A stretch of 18,898 bases of DNA from Victivallales bacterium (GTDB taxonomy: Bacteria; Verrucomicrobiota; Lentisphaeria; Oligosphaerales; Oligosphaeraceae): the NCBI GenBank assembly GCA_017963875.1, contig JAGCTA010000437.1:1-18898 (forward strand), in the 5' to 3' direction. Of this stretch, positions 1 to 7,010 are shown one piece after another. The position numbers were made by a program, and so were the translations under genes. Under the pieces are notes generated by a model that had not been told where the DNA came from, searched no databases, and saw nothing but the letters and a program-made list of their open reading frames with translations. How positions within the stretch are numbered: the first letter of the stretch is position 1; every line of letters begins with the position of its first letter.

Positions 1-1482
1 GCCCTTGGCCTCGGCGAGAAAGCCGCATTGCAATCATTGGCCGAAACACCTGTCGAATTCTTCCCCGACGCCTATCGCCAGCGTCTTGAATCGCTGGTTC
101 CACAGGCGGGGAAACGCCTCTCGGAGCCCTTCCCGAACAGTTCCAACGGTGCTGGCACCAAGGCGTTCAATGACGCCCTGCACAAAAATGCAGCGCCTCT
201 GACGGGCATGGGGTTCTTCCGCCTTGGAGAAGACGGTCGCCTTGCGGTCATCGGCAAGAGCGAACACTATCAGGCAAGCCTCGGGCATAATTTCCCTGGC
301 TATAAACTGCTTCAGATCGCCGCGCAAATCGGCATCACGAACATCACACACAACAACACGCGCGGACATGTCACAAGACTGCTTGAACAGGAACTCGTCA
401 GAATCGCCAATGGCCTTGAGCGTGACGACAAGGAAGGACTGGCCGCCGTCCTCGTATCCACGGAGCCCCATGTCCTCAACCGCGTCATCAATCTGGAAAC
501 TGGAAGTCTCGCCTGTGAGGCCGCTTTCAAGATGATGCTCGCACGATTCTACAAACTGCAACGACATTTCCCCGCCCCGATCTATTCAGGTCGCACGCCC
601 GTCTTCCTCGTCATGAGCGATTTCAAGGGCGGACTGGAGGCCAACTACCACGGCACGACGGTCATGACGCAATTGCTTCGTGGAATGTGGCCAGAACTGT
701 ACGCGCAGATGGAAGAACACGGTCTGCTCAAGGCCATCCCCGTCCCCATCAATGACACCGCTGCCTTTGCAAAAGCCGTTGAAACATACGACAAAGGCAA
801 GTTCAAAGTCGCTGGTTTCATCCATGAACTGGTGTTGATGAACTACGGCGGCATCCGTTTGAACAATGATTACGTCGATGCATGCCATAAACTCTGCCGT
901 GAACACGACATTCCTGTGTTCGTCGATGAAATCCAAAGTTGCATGTGGTCGCCACAACTCTTCCTGTTCAAGGAATATAATTGCCATCCAGATTTCGTCT
1001 CCGTCGGCAAAGGATTCCCAGGCGGATGCTATCCCGCATCGAAAATATTGACGACCGCCGCGATGGACAACCTCAACCAGTTTGGCGCACTCGTTACCAA
1101 CGGCCAGGAGGAAATCGCCAGCCTTGCCTATCTCATTACCATCCGCTTCGCAGAGGCAAATGCCGAGCACACAGCACAAATCAGCACACGTTGGCGCGAA
1201 AAGCTCGCGGCTATCGCACAAAAACACCCAGCAACCGTCAAGCGTATCGACGGTGATGGGCTGCTCTCCAGCCTTTTCTTTGACGACGCCGACCGAGCCG
1301 TCGCTTTCTGCCATGGACTAGGTGATAACTATTGCATTGACGCCAGTGCCCAGACCTACAAGGCCGACTGCCCGCCCGTCGCCCTTATGAAACTTCCGCT
1401 CATCACCTCGGACGCACTTGTGGATTTCGTCGCTGACGCAATGGACCGCACCCTCAGCCAAATGGAGGCCGAAACCAAATGA
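1..1482 (+). CDS. Class III (ornithine/acetylornithine-type) PLP-dependent aminotransferase, 5' end cut by window
   Basis: The frame is open from base 1, so the true start lies upstream of the window; at least 493 residues are present. Seen: a fold-type I PLP signature, with VFVDEIQS (Asp at nt 925-927, expected to contact the pyridine nitrogen) followed by SVGKGFPGG, whose Lys (nt 1009-1011) should form the Schiff base. A YHGTT segment lies near nt 640-660, where class III enzymes carry YHGRT-like residues. Known: these enzymes transfer an amino group between an amine or omega-amino acid and a 2-oxo acid. The stop overlaps the next gene's start (ATGA), which implies translational coupling with the FGGY kinase and suggests an amino-sugar or amino-polyol substrate. 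The substrate cannot be read from the sequence. The protein is slightly longer than the usual 400-460 residues. Family assignment is secure; specificity is unknown. Confidence 0.9.
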   Translation, partial: ALGLGEKAALQSLAETPVEFFPDAYRQRLESLVPQAGKRLSEPFPNSSNGAGTKAFNDALHKNAAPLTGMGFFRLGEDGRLAVIGKSEHYQASLGHNFPGYKLLQIAAQIGITNITHNNTRGHVTRLLEQELVRIANGLERDDKEGLAAVLVSTEPHVLNRVINLETGSLACEAAFKMMLARFYKLQRHFPAPIYSGRTPVFLVMSDFKGGLEANYHGTTVMTQLLRGMWPELYAQMEEHGLLKAIPVPINDTAAFAKAVETYDKGKFKVAGFIHELVLMNYGGIRLNNDYVDACHKLCREHDIPVFVDEIQSCMWSPQLFLFKEYNCHPDFVSVGKGFPGGCYPASKILTTAAMDNLNQFGALVTNGQEEIASLAYLITIRFAEANAEHTAQISTRWREKLAAIAQKHPATVKRIDGDGLLSSLFFDDADRAVAFCHGLGDNYCIDASAQTYKADCPPVALMKLPLITSDALVDFVADAMDRTLSQMEAETK

Positions 1483-2672
1483 ACACCATCGGTCTTGACC
1501 TTGGCACAGGCGCCATCAAAGGTGTCTGCTGGAATCCGCGCGACGGCATCATAGCCACCGCCAGCGAACGCATTCCCTTCCTTCATCCACACGATAACTG
1601 GGCAGAACTTGACTCAATCGCATACCGCGACCAGGTATTGCGCATCATCCGCCAACTGGCATCCGCATCGAATGACCCCATTGACGGCATGGCATTCGCG
1701 GCGGCATCAGGCAACACGATGCTTTGCGCACCAGACGGCACTCCACGCACCAATATCATCAGTTGGCTGGACAAACGCCTCGACTGGCGTCCGCCAGAGA
1801 AATGGAATGTTCGCCAAGTCTGTGGCTGGCCAGGCATCCCGACCTTCCCTCTGATGCACTTGGAGTATTTCCGTCGTGAAATGCCAGAGTGTCTCGCATC
1901 GTCGGTCATCGCCATGAACAACGACTGGCTTTGCTGGTTGCTTTGCGGACGCCACGCCCTCGACTATTCCAACGGCGCTCCGTTCTATCTTTTCGACCAA
2001 CGCTCCTTCACCTACCACCAGCCTTTCCTCGCACACTACGGCGTCAAGGAAGCTCAACTTCCCGAAATGCTTCCTTCTGGAACCACAATAGGGACCCTAA
2101 AACCCGAATATGCAGATGGAAAACTGACCACATCCACGCGCATTGTCGCGGGTAGTTTCGACCATCCCGCAGGGGCGCGTGCGGCGGGTGTCACAAAGCC
2201 AGGTGATTTGCTCTTGAGTTGTGGCACAAGTTGGGTCGGATTCTACGCCGTCCAGAACCGAGACGACGTTCCTGCCAAAGGCGAACTCTGCGATACCTTC
2301 CAGGCCCCCAGCGGCGGCTGCTGGGGCGCGATGTTCTCTGTATCGAGTATTGGCCTGGATGTCGAGCAATTCATCTGCGAACGATTTGGAAACGTCCCCG
2401 ACCGTTATGCGTCCTTCAATGAAGAGGCGAAAAAAAGTGGCTCACCATCCCGAGCGAAAATGCAGGAAGTTGTCGGGCGGTTTAAAGTTCGGCTTGAACA
2501 GCATTCGACCTTCAAGAAAGTCACCGTCAGCGGCGGACCGTCAGAGGGCGAAACATGGCCTGAAGTCATGGAAGAAGTCCTTGGCATCCCAGTCGAGCTT
2601 TCTCCCTATCGAAGCCACACAGGTGCCGTCGGTGCCGCCATGCTCGCACGTGACGGCGAAAGGCTAGGCTGA
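1479..2672 (+). CDS. FGGY-family carbohydrate kinase (xylulokinase-like), compact
   Basis: ATP-dependent sugar or polyol kinase of the FGGY group. Seen: the N-terminal phosphate-binding motif GLDLGTGAIKG at residues 5-15; a WLDKR segment typical of the substrate domain; SFDHPAGARAAGV near residues 226-238, where D228 sits at the catalytic-base position (GxxDxxxA); LLLSCGTSWVG just after it; and a C-terminal adenosine-binding VSGGPSEGE followed by HTGAVGAAMLA. The length of 397 aa is clearly below the usual 480-520 aa, yet both lobes carry their motifs, so this looks like a compact form and not a broken gene. The start is set by the ATGA overlap with the aminotransferase stop. With the isomerase downstream, it probably phosphorylates the ketose made by that enzyme; this is inference. 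The exact sugar is unknown. Confidence 0.92.
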   Translation: MNTIGLDLGTGAIKGVCWNPRDGIIATASERIPFLHPHDNWAELDSIAYRDQVLRIIRQLASASNDPIDGMAFAAASGNTMLCAPDGTPRTNIISWLDKRLDWRPPEKWNVRQVCGWPGIPTFPLMHLEYFRREMPECLASSVIAMNNDWLCWLLCGRHALDYSNGAPFYLFDQRSFTYHQPFLAHYGVKEAQLPEMLPSGTTIGTLKPEYADGKLTTSTRIVAGSFDHPAGARAAGVTKPGDLLLSCGTSWVGFYAVQNRDDVPAKGELCDTFQAPSGGCWGAMFSVSSIGLDVEQFICERFGNVPDRYASFNEEAKKSGSPSRAKMQEVVGRFKVRLEQHSTFKKVTVSGGPSEGETWPEVMEEVLGIPVELSPYRSHTGAVGAAMLARDGERLG

Positions 2673-2691
2673 TCTCGCATATACCGATTCC

Positions 2692-2719
2692 TCCCGCAGG
2701 CGGCAAGCCGCCTGCGGGA
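2692..2719. repeat. GC-rich perfect palindrome (REP-like)
   Basis: Two 13-nt arms (2692-2704 and 2707-2719) are perfectly complementary around a 2-nt centre. The core is CAGGCGGC / GCCGCCTG. It begins 19 nt after the FGGY kinase stop. It could act as a transcription attenuator or mRNA-end stabiliser, or be a dispersed REP-type repeat. No U-tract follows it, so it is not a classical intrinsic terminator. Confidence 0.8.
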
Positions 2720-2755
2720 AAGGCTGGCTCTATGCATCCAAAAACATGTCCTGTG

Positions 2756-2774
2756 CAGGCGGCGGAGCCGCCTG
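2756..2774. repeat. Second GC-rich palindrome with the same core
   Basis: The arms CAGGCGGC (2756-2763) and GCCGCCTG (2767-2774) enclose a GGA loop. The arm sequence is identical to the inner part of the palindrome at 2692-2719, so the two are members of one repeat type in direct succession, about 37 nt apart. This one ends 28 nt before the amidohydrolase start and only 16 nt before its ribosome-binding site. Confidence 0.8.
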
Positions 2775-2802
2775 TAAGAGAAAGAAAAAGAAAGGAAAAA
2801 CC

Positions 2803-3798
2803 ATGCAATTCAACAACGAAAACGACAGACAAATCTACCGCGAAGAACTCGCGCCACGTCTCCCCAAACGCATTTTTGACGCCCACGTCCACCTCTGGGA
2901 CAGTGATTCCTTCCCCCCTGGGACAACCTTCCCCGAACGCAGTTACAAGAACTTCACGGGAGGGACCTTCACCCTCGCCCAGTGGCGTGAGGCAATGAAT
3001 GAAATCCTCCCAGAACAAGAGCACTGGCTCAACTGCTTCGGCTGCCCCGAAAAACGCTCTAACCGCGACATCGTCCCCGCCGCCAACCGCCGCAACGAAT
3101 TCGCCATGGTTCTTGTCTCCCCTGCGGATCCAGCGGAACTCGTTCAGCAGCGCATTGAGCGGTCAGGTGCCATCGGCCTCAAACCCTATCTCAACTATGC
3201 GGCCGAAACGCTCAACAAGCCATCCAACGACGTTGAAATCAATGAAATGCTCACGCCTGAGCAACTTCGCATGATCGACGCCAAGAAACTGGCGATCACG
3301 CTGCACATCCCGCGTCCAGGACGCTTCGCCGACAAACTCAATCAACGCCAGATGATTGCACTCTGCGAAAACTATCCAAACATCAAGTTCATCTTCGCAC
3401 ACATTGGCCGAGCCTACTTCATGAAGAACATCCGCGAAAGCAACATTGAAGAATTCGCCAAATACCCCAACGCATATTTTGATACAGCCATGGTCAACAG
3501 CACGGACATCCTGCGCTACACATTCGACCACTTCCCATCCGAGCGCGTCCTCTTCGCCACGGACTCGCCCATCGCCCTATTGCGCGGCAAGTCCGTTGAA
3601 ATCAACAACCAATATGCGTACCTCATGGGGGAGAACTACAGCATTGGCACATCCATCATCGACCAGGAACATTCCGTGAAGTTCACCATGTTCTTCTATG
3701 AACAACTTCGCGGCATCCTCGACGCCGCGCCGACGTCCGCCGTCGCCGAGAACGTCCTCTTCAACAATTCACAGAAACTCTTCAGCAGCCTAATTTAA
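2803..3798 (+). CDS. Amidohydrolase_2-type metal-dependent hydrolase
   Basis: TIM-barrel amidohydrolase, 331 aa. Start chosen at ATG 2803, because a purine-rich AAAGGAAAAA (2791-2800) precedes it and homology-like sequence begins there. The longer in-frame start at 2746 would translate the palindrome at 2756-2774. Seen: metal-ligand residues in the order expected for PF04909: DAHVH (H28 and H30), H168 in LHIP, H200 in FAHIGR, and D254 in ATDSP, with K127 in GLKPY also plausible. Known relatives hydrolyse C-N or lactone bonds or decarboxylate. Beside a kinase and a sugar isomerase, a lactonase or deacetylase-like role is possible but not shown. The protein is cytoplasmic with no signal peptide. 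It ends 19 nt before the isomerase gene, so the two are probably co-transcribed. Confidence 0.9.
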   Translation: MQFNNENDRQIYREELAPRLPKRIFDAHVHLWDSDSFPPGTTFPERSYKNFTGGTFTLAQWREAMNEILPEQEHWLNCFGCPEKRSNRDIVPAANRRNEFAMVLVSPADPAELVQQRIERSGAIGLKPYLNYAAETLNKPSNDVEINEMLTPEQLRMIDAKKLAITLHIPRPGRFADKLNQRQMIALCENYPNIKFIFAHIGRAYFMKNIRESNIEEFAKYPNAYFDTAMVNSTDILRYTFDHFPSERVLFATDSPIALLRGKSVEINNQYAYLMGENYSIGTSIIDQEHSVKFTMFFYEQLRGILDAAPTSAVAENVLFNNSQKLFSSLI

Positions 3799-3817
3799 CC
3801 CAAGGAGCAACTCAAAC

Positions 3818-5161
3818 ATGAAAATCGGCCTTCTTCCCTTCTACATCAAGTTGTACGATGACTGCAACCCCAAATTCAGCCAACCCGCTCGTGATTTTGC
3901 CAAGCTGATTGCAAACGAACTCCGCAAGCGTGGGCTGGATGTCTTTGAGGCACCCACCTGCCGTATCGAACCAGAATTCGCAGATGCCGTCAAGCAGATT
4001 GAAAACGCAGGCTGCTGCGCCATTGCGACGCTTCACCTCGCCTATTCCCCCTCCCTTGAATCCATCGGACCACTATCCAAAACCGACCTGCCGATTACCG
4101 TCATTGACACGACTCCTGATTTCGAGTTCAGTTCGCCATCGCAGATTATGCCGAACCACGGCATCCACGGCGTGCAGGACTTCTGCAACTTGCTTCTCCG
4201 CCACCACAAGCCATTCCTCATCGCTGCTGGCCACTGGGAAAAGTCCAATTGCCTTGACAAGGCCGTCAAGAATCTGACCATTGCAGGAATGGCATGGCAG
4301 ATGACCCACAGCCGCGTTGGCAAAATTGGAGGCGATTTCAAGGGCATGGGTGATTTCACCTTCCCCGAAGGTGCCATGGGACTGCAACTGGTCGAATACA
4401 CCTCACAGCCTGAACCGACAGCCGAAGCCATCGCCGCAGAGGCCGCTCTGGACGCCGAGCGCTTTGTCCGCTCACCAGAACTGACCGATGAAAGTTACAT
4501 GCGCACACTGAACGCCTCGCTGAAACTCCGCAGTTGGCTGGAAGCCGAACAAATCAAGGCCTTCACCGTCTGCTTCTGCGGCATCACGCGCGCCGCGGGC
4601 TGGGAAACCGTGCCTTTCCTCGAATGCTCAAAGGCGATTGCGCGCGGCATCGGCTATGCAGGCGAAGGCGATGCGCTGACCGCTGCCATGACATACTGCC
4701 TCGCGCAGGTCTTCCCTGAAACGTCATTCATGGAGATGTTCTGCCCCGACTGGTCGCGCGGACGCATTTTCACAAGTCACATGGGCGAAATCAACATCGA
4801 CCTCTGCGGTGCCAAGCCCCTGCTTGCCGAACGGCCCTATACTTTCAGCGACACAGGCAAACCAGTCATCGCCACTGGTTGCTTCAAAGATGGCAACGCT
4901 GTCCTGACCGACCTCGCCCCAGGTCCCGATGGCTCATTTACGCTTATCACCGCCCCCGTGACCTGGTTACCACAACACGGTCCCAGCGGCGCTTCAAATG
5001 CTGGATGGTTCACGCCGCAGTGCGGCTCCATCGCCGATTTCCTCGGCGCATACAGTGAAGTCGGTGGAACACACCATCTCGCAACAAGTTATGGCGCGAC
5101 TACCGATATTCTCAAGGGTTGGGCAAAACTCATGAAATGGAACTACGTGGAACTCGCGTAA
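3818..5161 (+). CDS. L-arabinose/L-fucose isomerase-superfamily protein (AraA-like)
   Basis: Aldose-ketose isomerase fold, 447 aa. An AAGGAG Shine-Dalgarno lies just before ATG 3818. Seen: the four positions matching the AraA manganese ligands: E283 in GYAGEGD, E306 in SFMEMF, H321 in SHMGEI, and H419/H420 in THHLA. The order and spacing resemble L-arabinose isomerase (GEGD, FMED, SHMLE, late His). It is about 50 residues shorter than typical AraA, and the surrounding sequence is divergent, so L-arabinose need not be the substrate. Inference: it converts an aldose to a ketose that the FGGY kinase phosphorylates. It is the last gene of the + strand cluster; the hairpins that start 11 nt after its stop may end the transcript. 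Confidence 0.88.
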   Translation: MKIGLLPFYIKLYDDCNPKFSQPARDFAKLIANELRKRGLDVFEAPTCRIEPEFADAVKQIENAGCCAIATLHLAYSPSLESIGPLSKTDLPITVIDTTPDFEFSSPSQIMPNHGIHGVQDFCNLLLRHHKPFLIAAGHWEKSNCLDKAVKNLTIAGMAWQMTHSRVGKIGGDFKGMGDFTFPEGAMGLQLVEYTSQPEPTAEAIAAEAALDAERFVRSPELTDESYMRTLNASLKLRSWLEAEQIKAFTVCFCGITRAAGWETVPFLECSKAIARGIGYAGEGDALTAAMTYCLAQVFPETSFMEMFCPDWSRGRIFTSHMGEINIDLCGAKPLLAERPYTFSDTGKPVIATGCFKDGNAVLTDLAPGPDGSFTLITAPVTWLPQHGPSGASNAGWFTPQCGSIADFLGAYSEVGGTHHLATSYGATTDILKGWAKLMKWNYVELA

Positions 5162-5165
5162 CCTC

Positions 5166-5300
5166 ATTTAAGCCCCGCAGGGGCGAAAGAGCATAGCCGT
5201 GGAAAGCGTATAGCGAAACCCACGCGAAGCCATGAAAACAACATTAGAACCGCGTAGTGGTGACAGGAAATAACCTTTTTGCCTGCCTCCGCTATGTGGT
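5166..5300. repeat. Hairpin-rich noncoding element downstream of the isomerase
   Basis: No protein-coding signal is seen in the 326 nt between 5162 and 5487. This left half holds a chain of small stem-loops: GCCCC/GGGGC around GCA (5172-5184), CGTGG/CCACG (5198-5202 with 5220-5224), and an ACCGC-GTA-GTGGT stem (5249-5261). It differs from the repeat at 5320-5480 but has the same character and lies directly beside it. I recall similar hairpin chains as dispersed intergenic repeats in gut Bacteroidota and PVC genomes; this was not checked. The outer limits are approximate. It may double as a terminator for the + strand cluster. Confidence 0.5.
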
Positions 5301-5319
5301 TCTATATTTTTGGATTATA

Positions 5320-5480
5320 CTCTATTCCCCATGAAGGGCGGTAATTGTACATGGCAAAGTGAAAGCCCCCAAAGGGGTCAAATATCAATAACCCCAGGTT
5401 GAGTGAAGCGAAACCTGGGGGACGTAATCCTCTACAGAATAACGACCTCGTAAGAGGTCGAACCCTCTTGGGAAATTGAG
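5320..5480 (+). repeat. Structured repeat, copy A (inverted partner at 12040-12212)
   Basis: This 161-nt element matches the reverse complement of 12040-12212 closely over its right two thirds (about 5374-5480), with only scattered substitutions and a 1-nt and a 3-nt length difference; the left part is diverged. Seen: degenerate terminal inverted repeats (CTCTATTCCCC at 5320-5330 against GGGAAATTGAG at 5470-5480) and three internal hairpins: CCCC-AAA-GGGG (5367-5377), a perfect 9-bp stem CCCAGGTT-type (5392-5400 with 5412-5420), and GACCTC-GTAA-GAGGTC (5444-5459). It ends 7 nt from the antitoxin stop codon. It has MITE- or REP-like architecture; no transposase is present in the window. Confidence 0.8.
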
Positions 5481-5487
5481 CGTTTGG

Positions 5488-5781
5488 TTAAAGCGCAGCA
5501 GCGGACCACGGACGTTTTTTTGTGTTTTTTGCAAGATATGTATCGTAGCCTTTTTGTAACCCAAGCCACATCTTAGCAGGCATTTTTGTATTTTTCTCAA
5601 GTATCTCTGCAAAAGCCTTCGACACTGATGTTTTCCCATTGATAAAGTCATTGATAGCCTCTTCTGGCAAGCCGCACATTTGAGCGAATTTTCCAGAAGA
5701 AAGATTCCTTTCCTCTAGTAGTTCTTTAAGCGTTTCACCTGGATGGAACCAGGTTGTTACAGTATATTTTTTGCACGTCAT
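5488..5781 (-). CDS. higA: HigA-type antitoxin, XRE-family helix-turn-helix
   Basis: A 97-aa DNA-binding antitoxin. Seen: the HigA layout, with HPGETLKELLEERNLS near residues 13-28, a helix-turn-helix (KFAQMCGLPEEAINDFINGK), then SKAFAEILEKNTKMPAKMW and LQKGYDTY, the usual motifs of this family. Known: HigA binds and neutralises its toxin and represses the operon. Start ATG at 5781 follows an AAGGAGGG Shine-Dalgarno with 8-nt spacing. That Shine-Dalgarno is made by the last codons of the toxin gene (Lys-Glu-Gly), and the toxin stop is 4 nt upstream. The C-terminal tail is lysine-rich and then PWSAAAL, ending 7 nt from the repeat. The region is AT-richer than its neighbours. The antitoxin looks intact although its toxin partner does not. 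Confidence 0.88.
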   Translation of the reverse strand: MTCKKYTVTTWFHPGETLKELLEERNLSSGKFAQMCGLPEEAINDFINGKTSVSKAFAEILEKNTKMPAKMWLGLQKGYDTYLAKNTKKRPWSAAAL

Positions 5782-5785
5782 AAGT

Positions 5786-6130
5786 TTATCCCTCCTTGTG
5801 ATAATCTACGATTTCTACAAGTAATGCGTCAGTAATGTCCGCCCAGATATATTTCCCATCTGCATCAATTGGAATCGGCAACGTAATTGGAGTAATTATC
5901 AGCCTCTTGGGATGTTCAAGATCAAAAACTCCATTGACCTTTGCGGTTTTCAGTAAGTTCATGGAAACGCCCAACAGCAAACCTCAAGTCTTCAAATGAA
6001 CTGGCGGTTTCAAGTTGTGCAAGTCTTTGGAATAGTTTTTTTTTGCGCAGACCATGCCAAGAATTTTGGAAGCATAGCGATAATCCTCGGCACATTTTCT
6101 CAATTCTTTCGTCTTGAACTCAATAATCAT
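5786..6130 (-). pseudogene. higB: HigB/RelE-like toxin with two reading-frame shifts
   Basis: Translating three frame segments rebuilds one toxin of about 113 aa. Segment 1 starts at ATG 6130 (MIIEFKTKELRKC) and runs to an A9 run (6036-6044 on +). Segment 2, in another frame, reads FQRLAQLETASSFEDLRF then RFHELTENRKGQWSF, up to a T5 run (A5 at 5925-5929 on +). Segment 3 returns to the first frame: DLEHPKRLIITP, IPIDADGK, EIVDYHKEG. Without shifts, the first frame stops at 5984-5986 (48 aa) and the second at 5923-5925. The joined protein matches the RelE/HigB-like family that ends in DLEHPYRL and a final DYH or DTH. Known: such toxins are ribosome-dependent mRNA endonucleases. Both breaks fall in homopolymers, so sequencing or assembly error is possible; otherwise the toxin is inactivated, or expressed only by slippage. 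Confidence 0.8.
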
Positions 6131-6147
6131 CCTGAAAGTTGTCTGTA

Positions 6148-6172
6148 TTTTGCCACCCCAAAGGTGGCAAAA
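6148..6172. promoter_or_regulatory. 10-bp palindrome upstream of the toxin gene, candidate HigA operator
   Basis: TTTTGCCACC (6148-6157) and GGTGGCAAAA (6163-6172) are perfect inverted arms around 5 nt. The palindrome lies 17 nt upstream of the toxin ATG, between it and the last pseudopilin stop. On the minus strand TTGCCA could serve as a -35 box with TACAGA 17 nt on as a weak -10, placing the palindrome over the promoter, as expected for TA autoregulation. The T and A tracts are on the wrong sides for an intrinsic terminator. The operator role is inference. Confidence 0.45.
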
Positions 6173-6192
6173 CTATCATGTTTATCTCACCT

Positions 6193-6969
6193 CTACGGTG
6201 CATAATATCTATACACATTTCCCGCATTGTACCCGCCGAATCCTGGGGAGTTCACGCCTTCATTTTTATACTCCTGCTTGAAGAAATTCGCGAGTTGGCC
6301 GATTGAATTACATGCCTGCGCATGACCGTCGCCAAACAGGAAATTGCCGCTGCTGCCATGAGCGCCGCAGGAGAAATACGACGATTTCTCCCACCCCACC
6401 GATGCCGCCGCCTCGGAGGTATTGTCAATCTGCGGAACAAATGACTGTTCGGGCTTTCCACTCTCCGCCCAGTAACGACTGCGGCTGTCACCAAGAACAG
6501 GAAAATCCGACGGTCCTTTGCATTTGCCCATCAGATAATAGCGGTCTTTATAGGCAGTATCGTAAGGTTTTGTCGCGTTCAGGCTGACAATCATGCCGCT
6601 AGGCACGATACTGCGCCGATGTCCATAGCCCGTATATGTCTGCGCCGTCGTCCATTTGAATGGTGAACGCCCAGGGCAGACCGCCTCGTCAGGCTTATCG
6701 CTTGTCAGGTACCGTCCCGTATTGCCATAGCCATTCAGCCCCAGAACCCAGTTGCAAGCATCCGCGATATCCGCACACCAGATATCATTGTTGTCGGAGC
6801 CGTACATATTGTACGCCAAGCCGACGGTCTTCAGATTGTTGACGCAAGAGATGCTCCGAGCCTTCTCGCGCGCCTTCGCCAGTGCTGGCAACAACATTGC
6901 CGCCAGAATCGCGATAATCGCAATGACAACCAGCAATTCAATCAATGTAAATCGTAGCAGATGTTTCAT
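6193..6969 (-). CDS. Pseudopilin-like protein, array member 1 (distal)
   Basis: 258 aa, the last gene of the array in transcription order. Seen: a short basic leader MKHLLR, then a class III/type IV prepilin helix beginning FTLIELLVV (residues 7-28) that would anchor it in the inner membrane before assembly, then [11 protein letters not shown]. The C-terminus carries the H-X9-DG motif (H204 to D214-G215) and ends GFGGYNAGN...YAP. Known: prepilin peptidase cleaves before the Phe, and E5 of the mature helix guides assembly. Here the residue before Phe is Arg, not Gly. It has an extra Cys pair around [12 protein letters not shown] (65 and 72) not seen in the other copies. An AGGGAA ribosome site precedes ATG 6969, 41 nt after copy 2. 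Confidence 0.93.
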   Translation of the reverse strand: MKHLLRFTLIELLVVIAIIAILAAMLLPALAKAREKARSISCVNNLKTVGLAYNMYGSDNNDIWCADIADACNWVLGLNGYGNTGRYLTSDKPDEAVCPGRSPFKWTTAQTYTGYGHRRSIVPSGMIVSLNATKPYDTAYKDRYYLMGKCKGPSDFPVLGDSRSRYWAESGKPEQSFVPQIDNTSEAAASVGWEKSSYFSCGAHGSSGNFLFGDGHAQACNSIGQLANFFKQEYKNEGVNSPGFGGYNAGNVYRYYAP

Positions 6970-7010
6970 GTATGGTTCCCTTTGAAATATGTCTTGTCGA
7001 TTGTCAAGCC

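Noticed and set aside
586..1314. 242-aa open frame on the - strand
   Set aside because: It lies wholly antisense to the aminotransferase, which has clear PLP motifs in the other strand.
2746..2802. Longer start for the amidohydrolase
   Set aside because: It would translate the palindrome and a Lys/Arg-rich leader; ATG 2803 has a purine-rich site upstream and begins the conserved sequence.
5440..5475. tRNA-like T-arm look (AGGTCGAACC) in repeat copy A
   Set aside because: No acceptor stem, anticodon arm or CCA-compatible layout surrounds it; the stem belongs to the repeat's own hairpins.
5385..5651. 88-aa open frame on the - strand over repeat copy A
   Set aside because: It reads through the structured repeat and out of frame across the antitoxin gene, with no conserved sequence.
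6148..6172. Palindrome as an intrinsic terminator of the pseudopilin operon
   Set aside because: The stem is flanked by T then A on both strands, the reverse of the A-stem-U order, and no U-tract follows on the minus strand.
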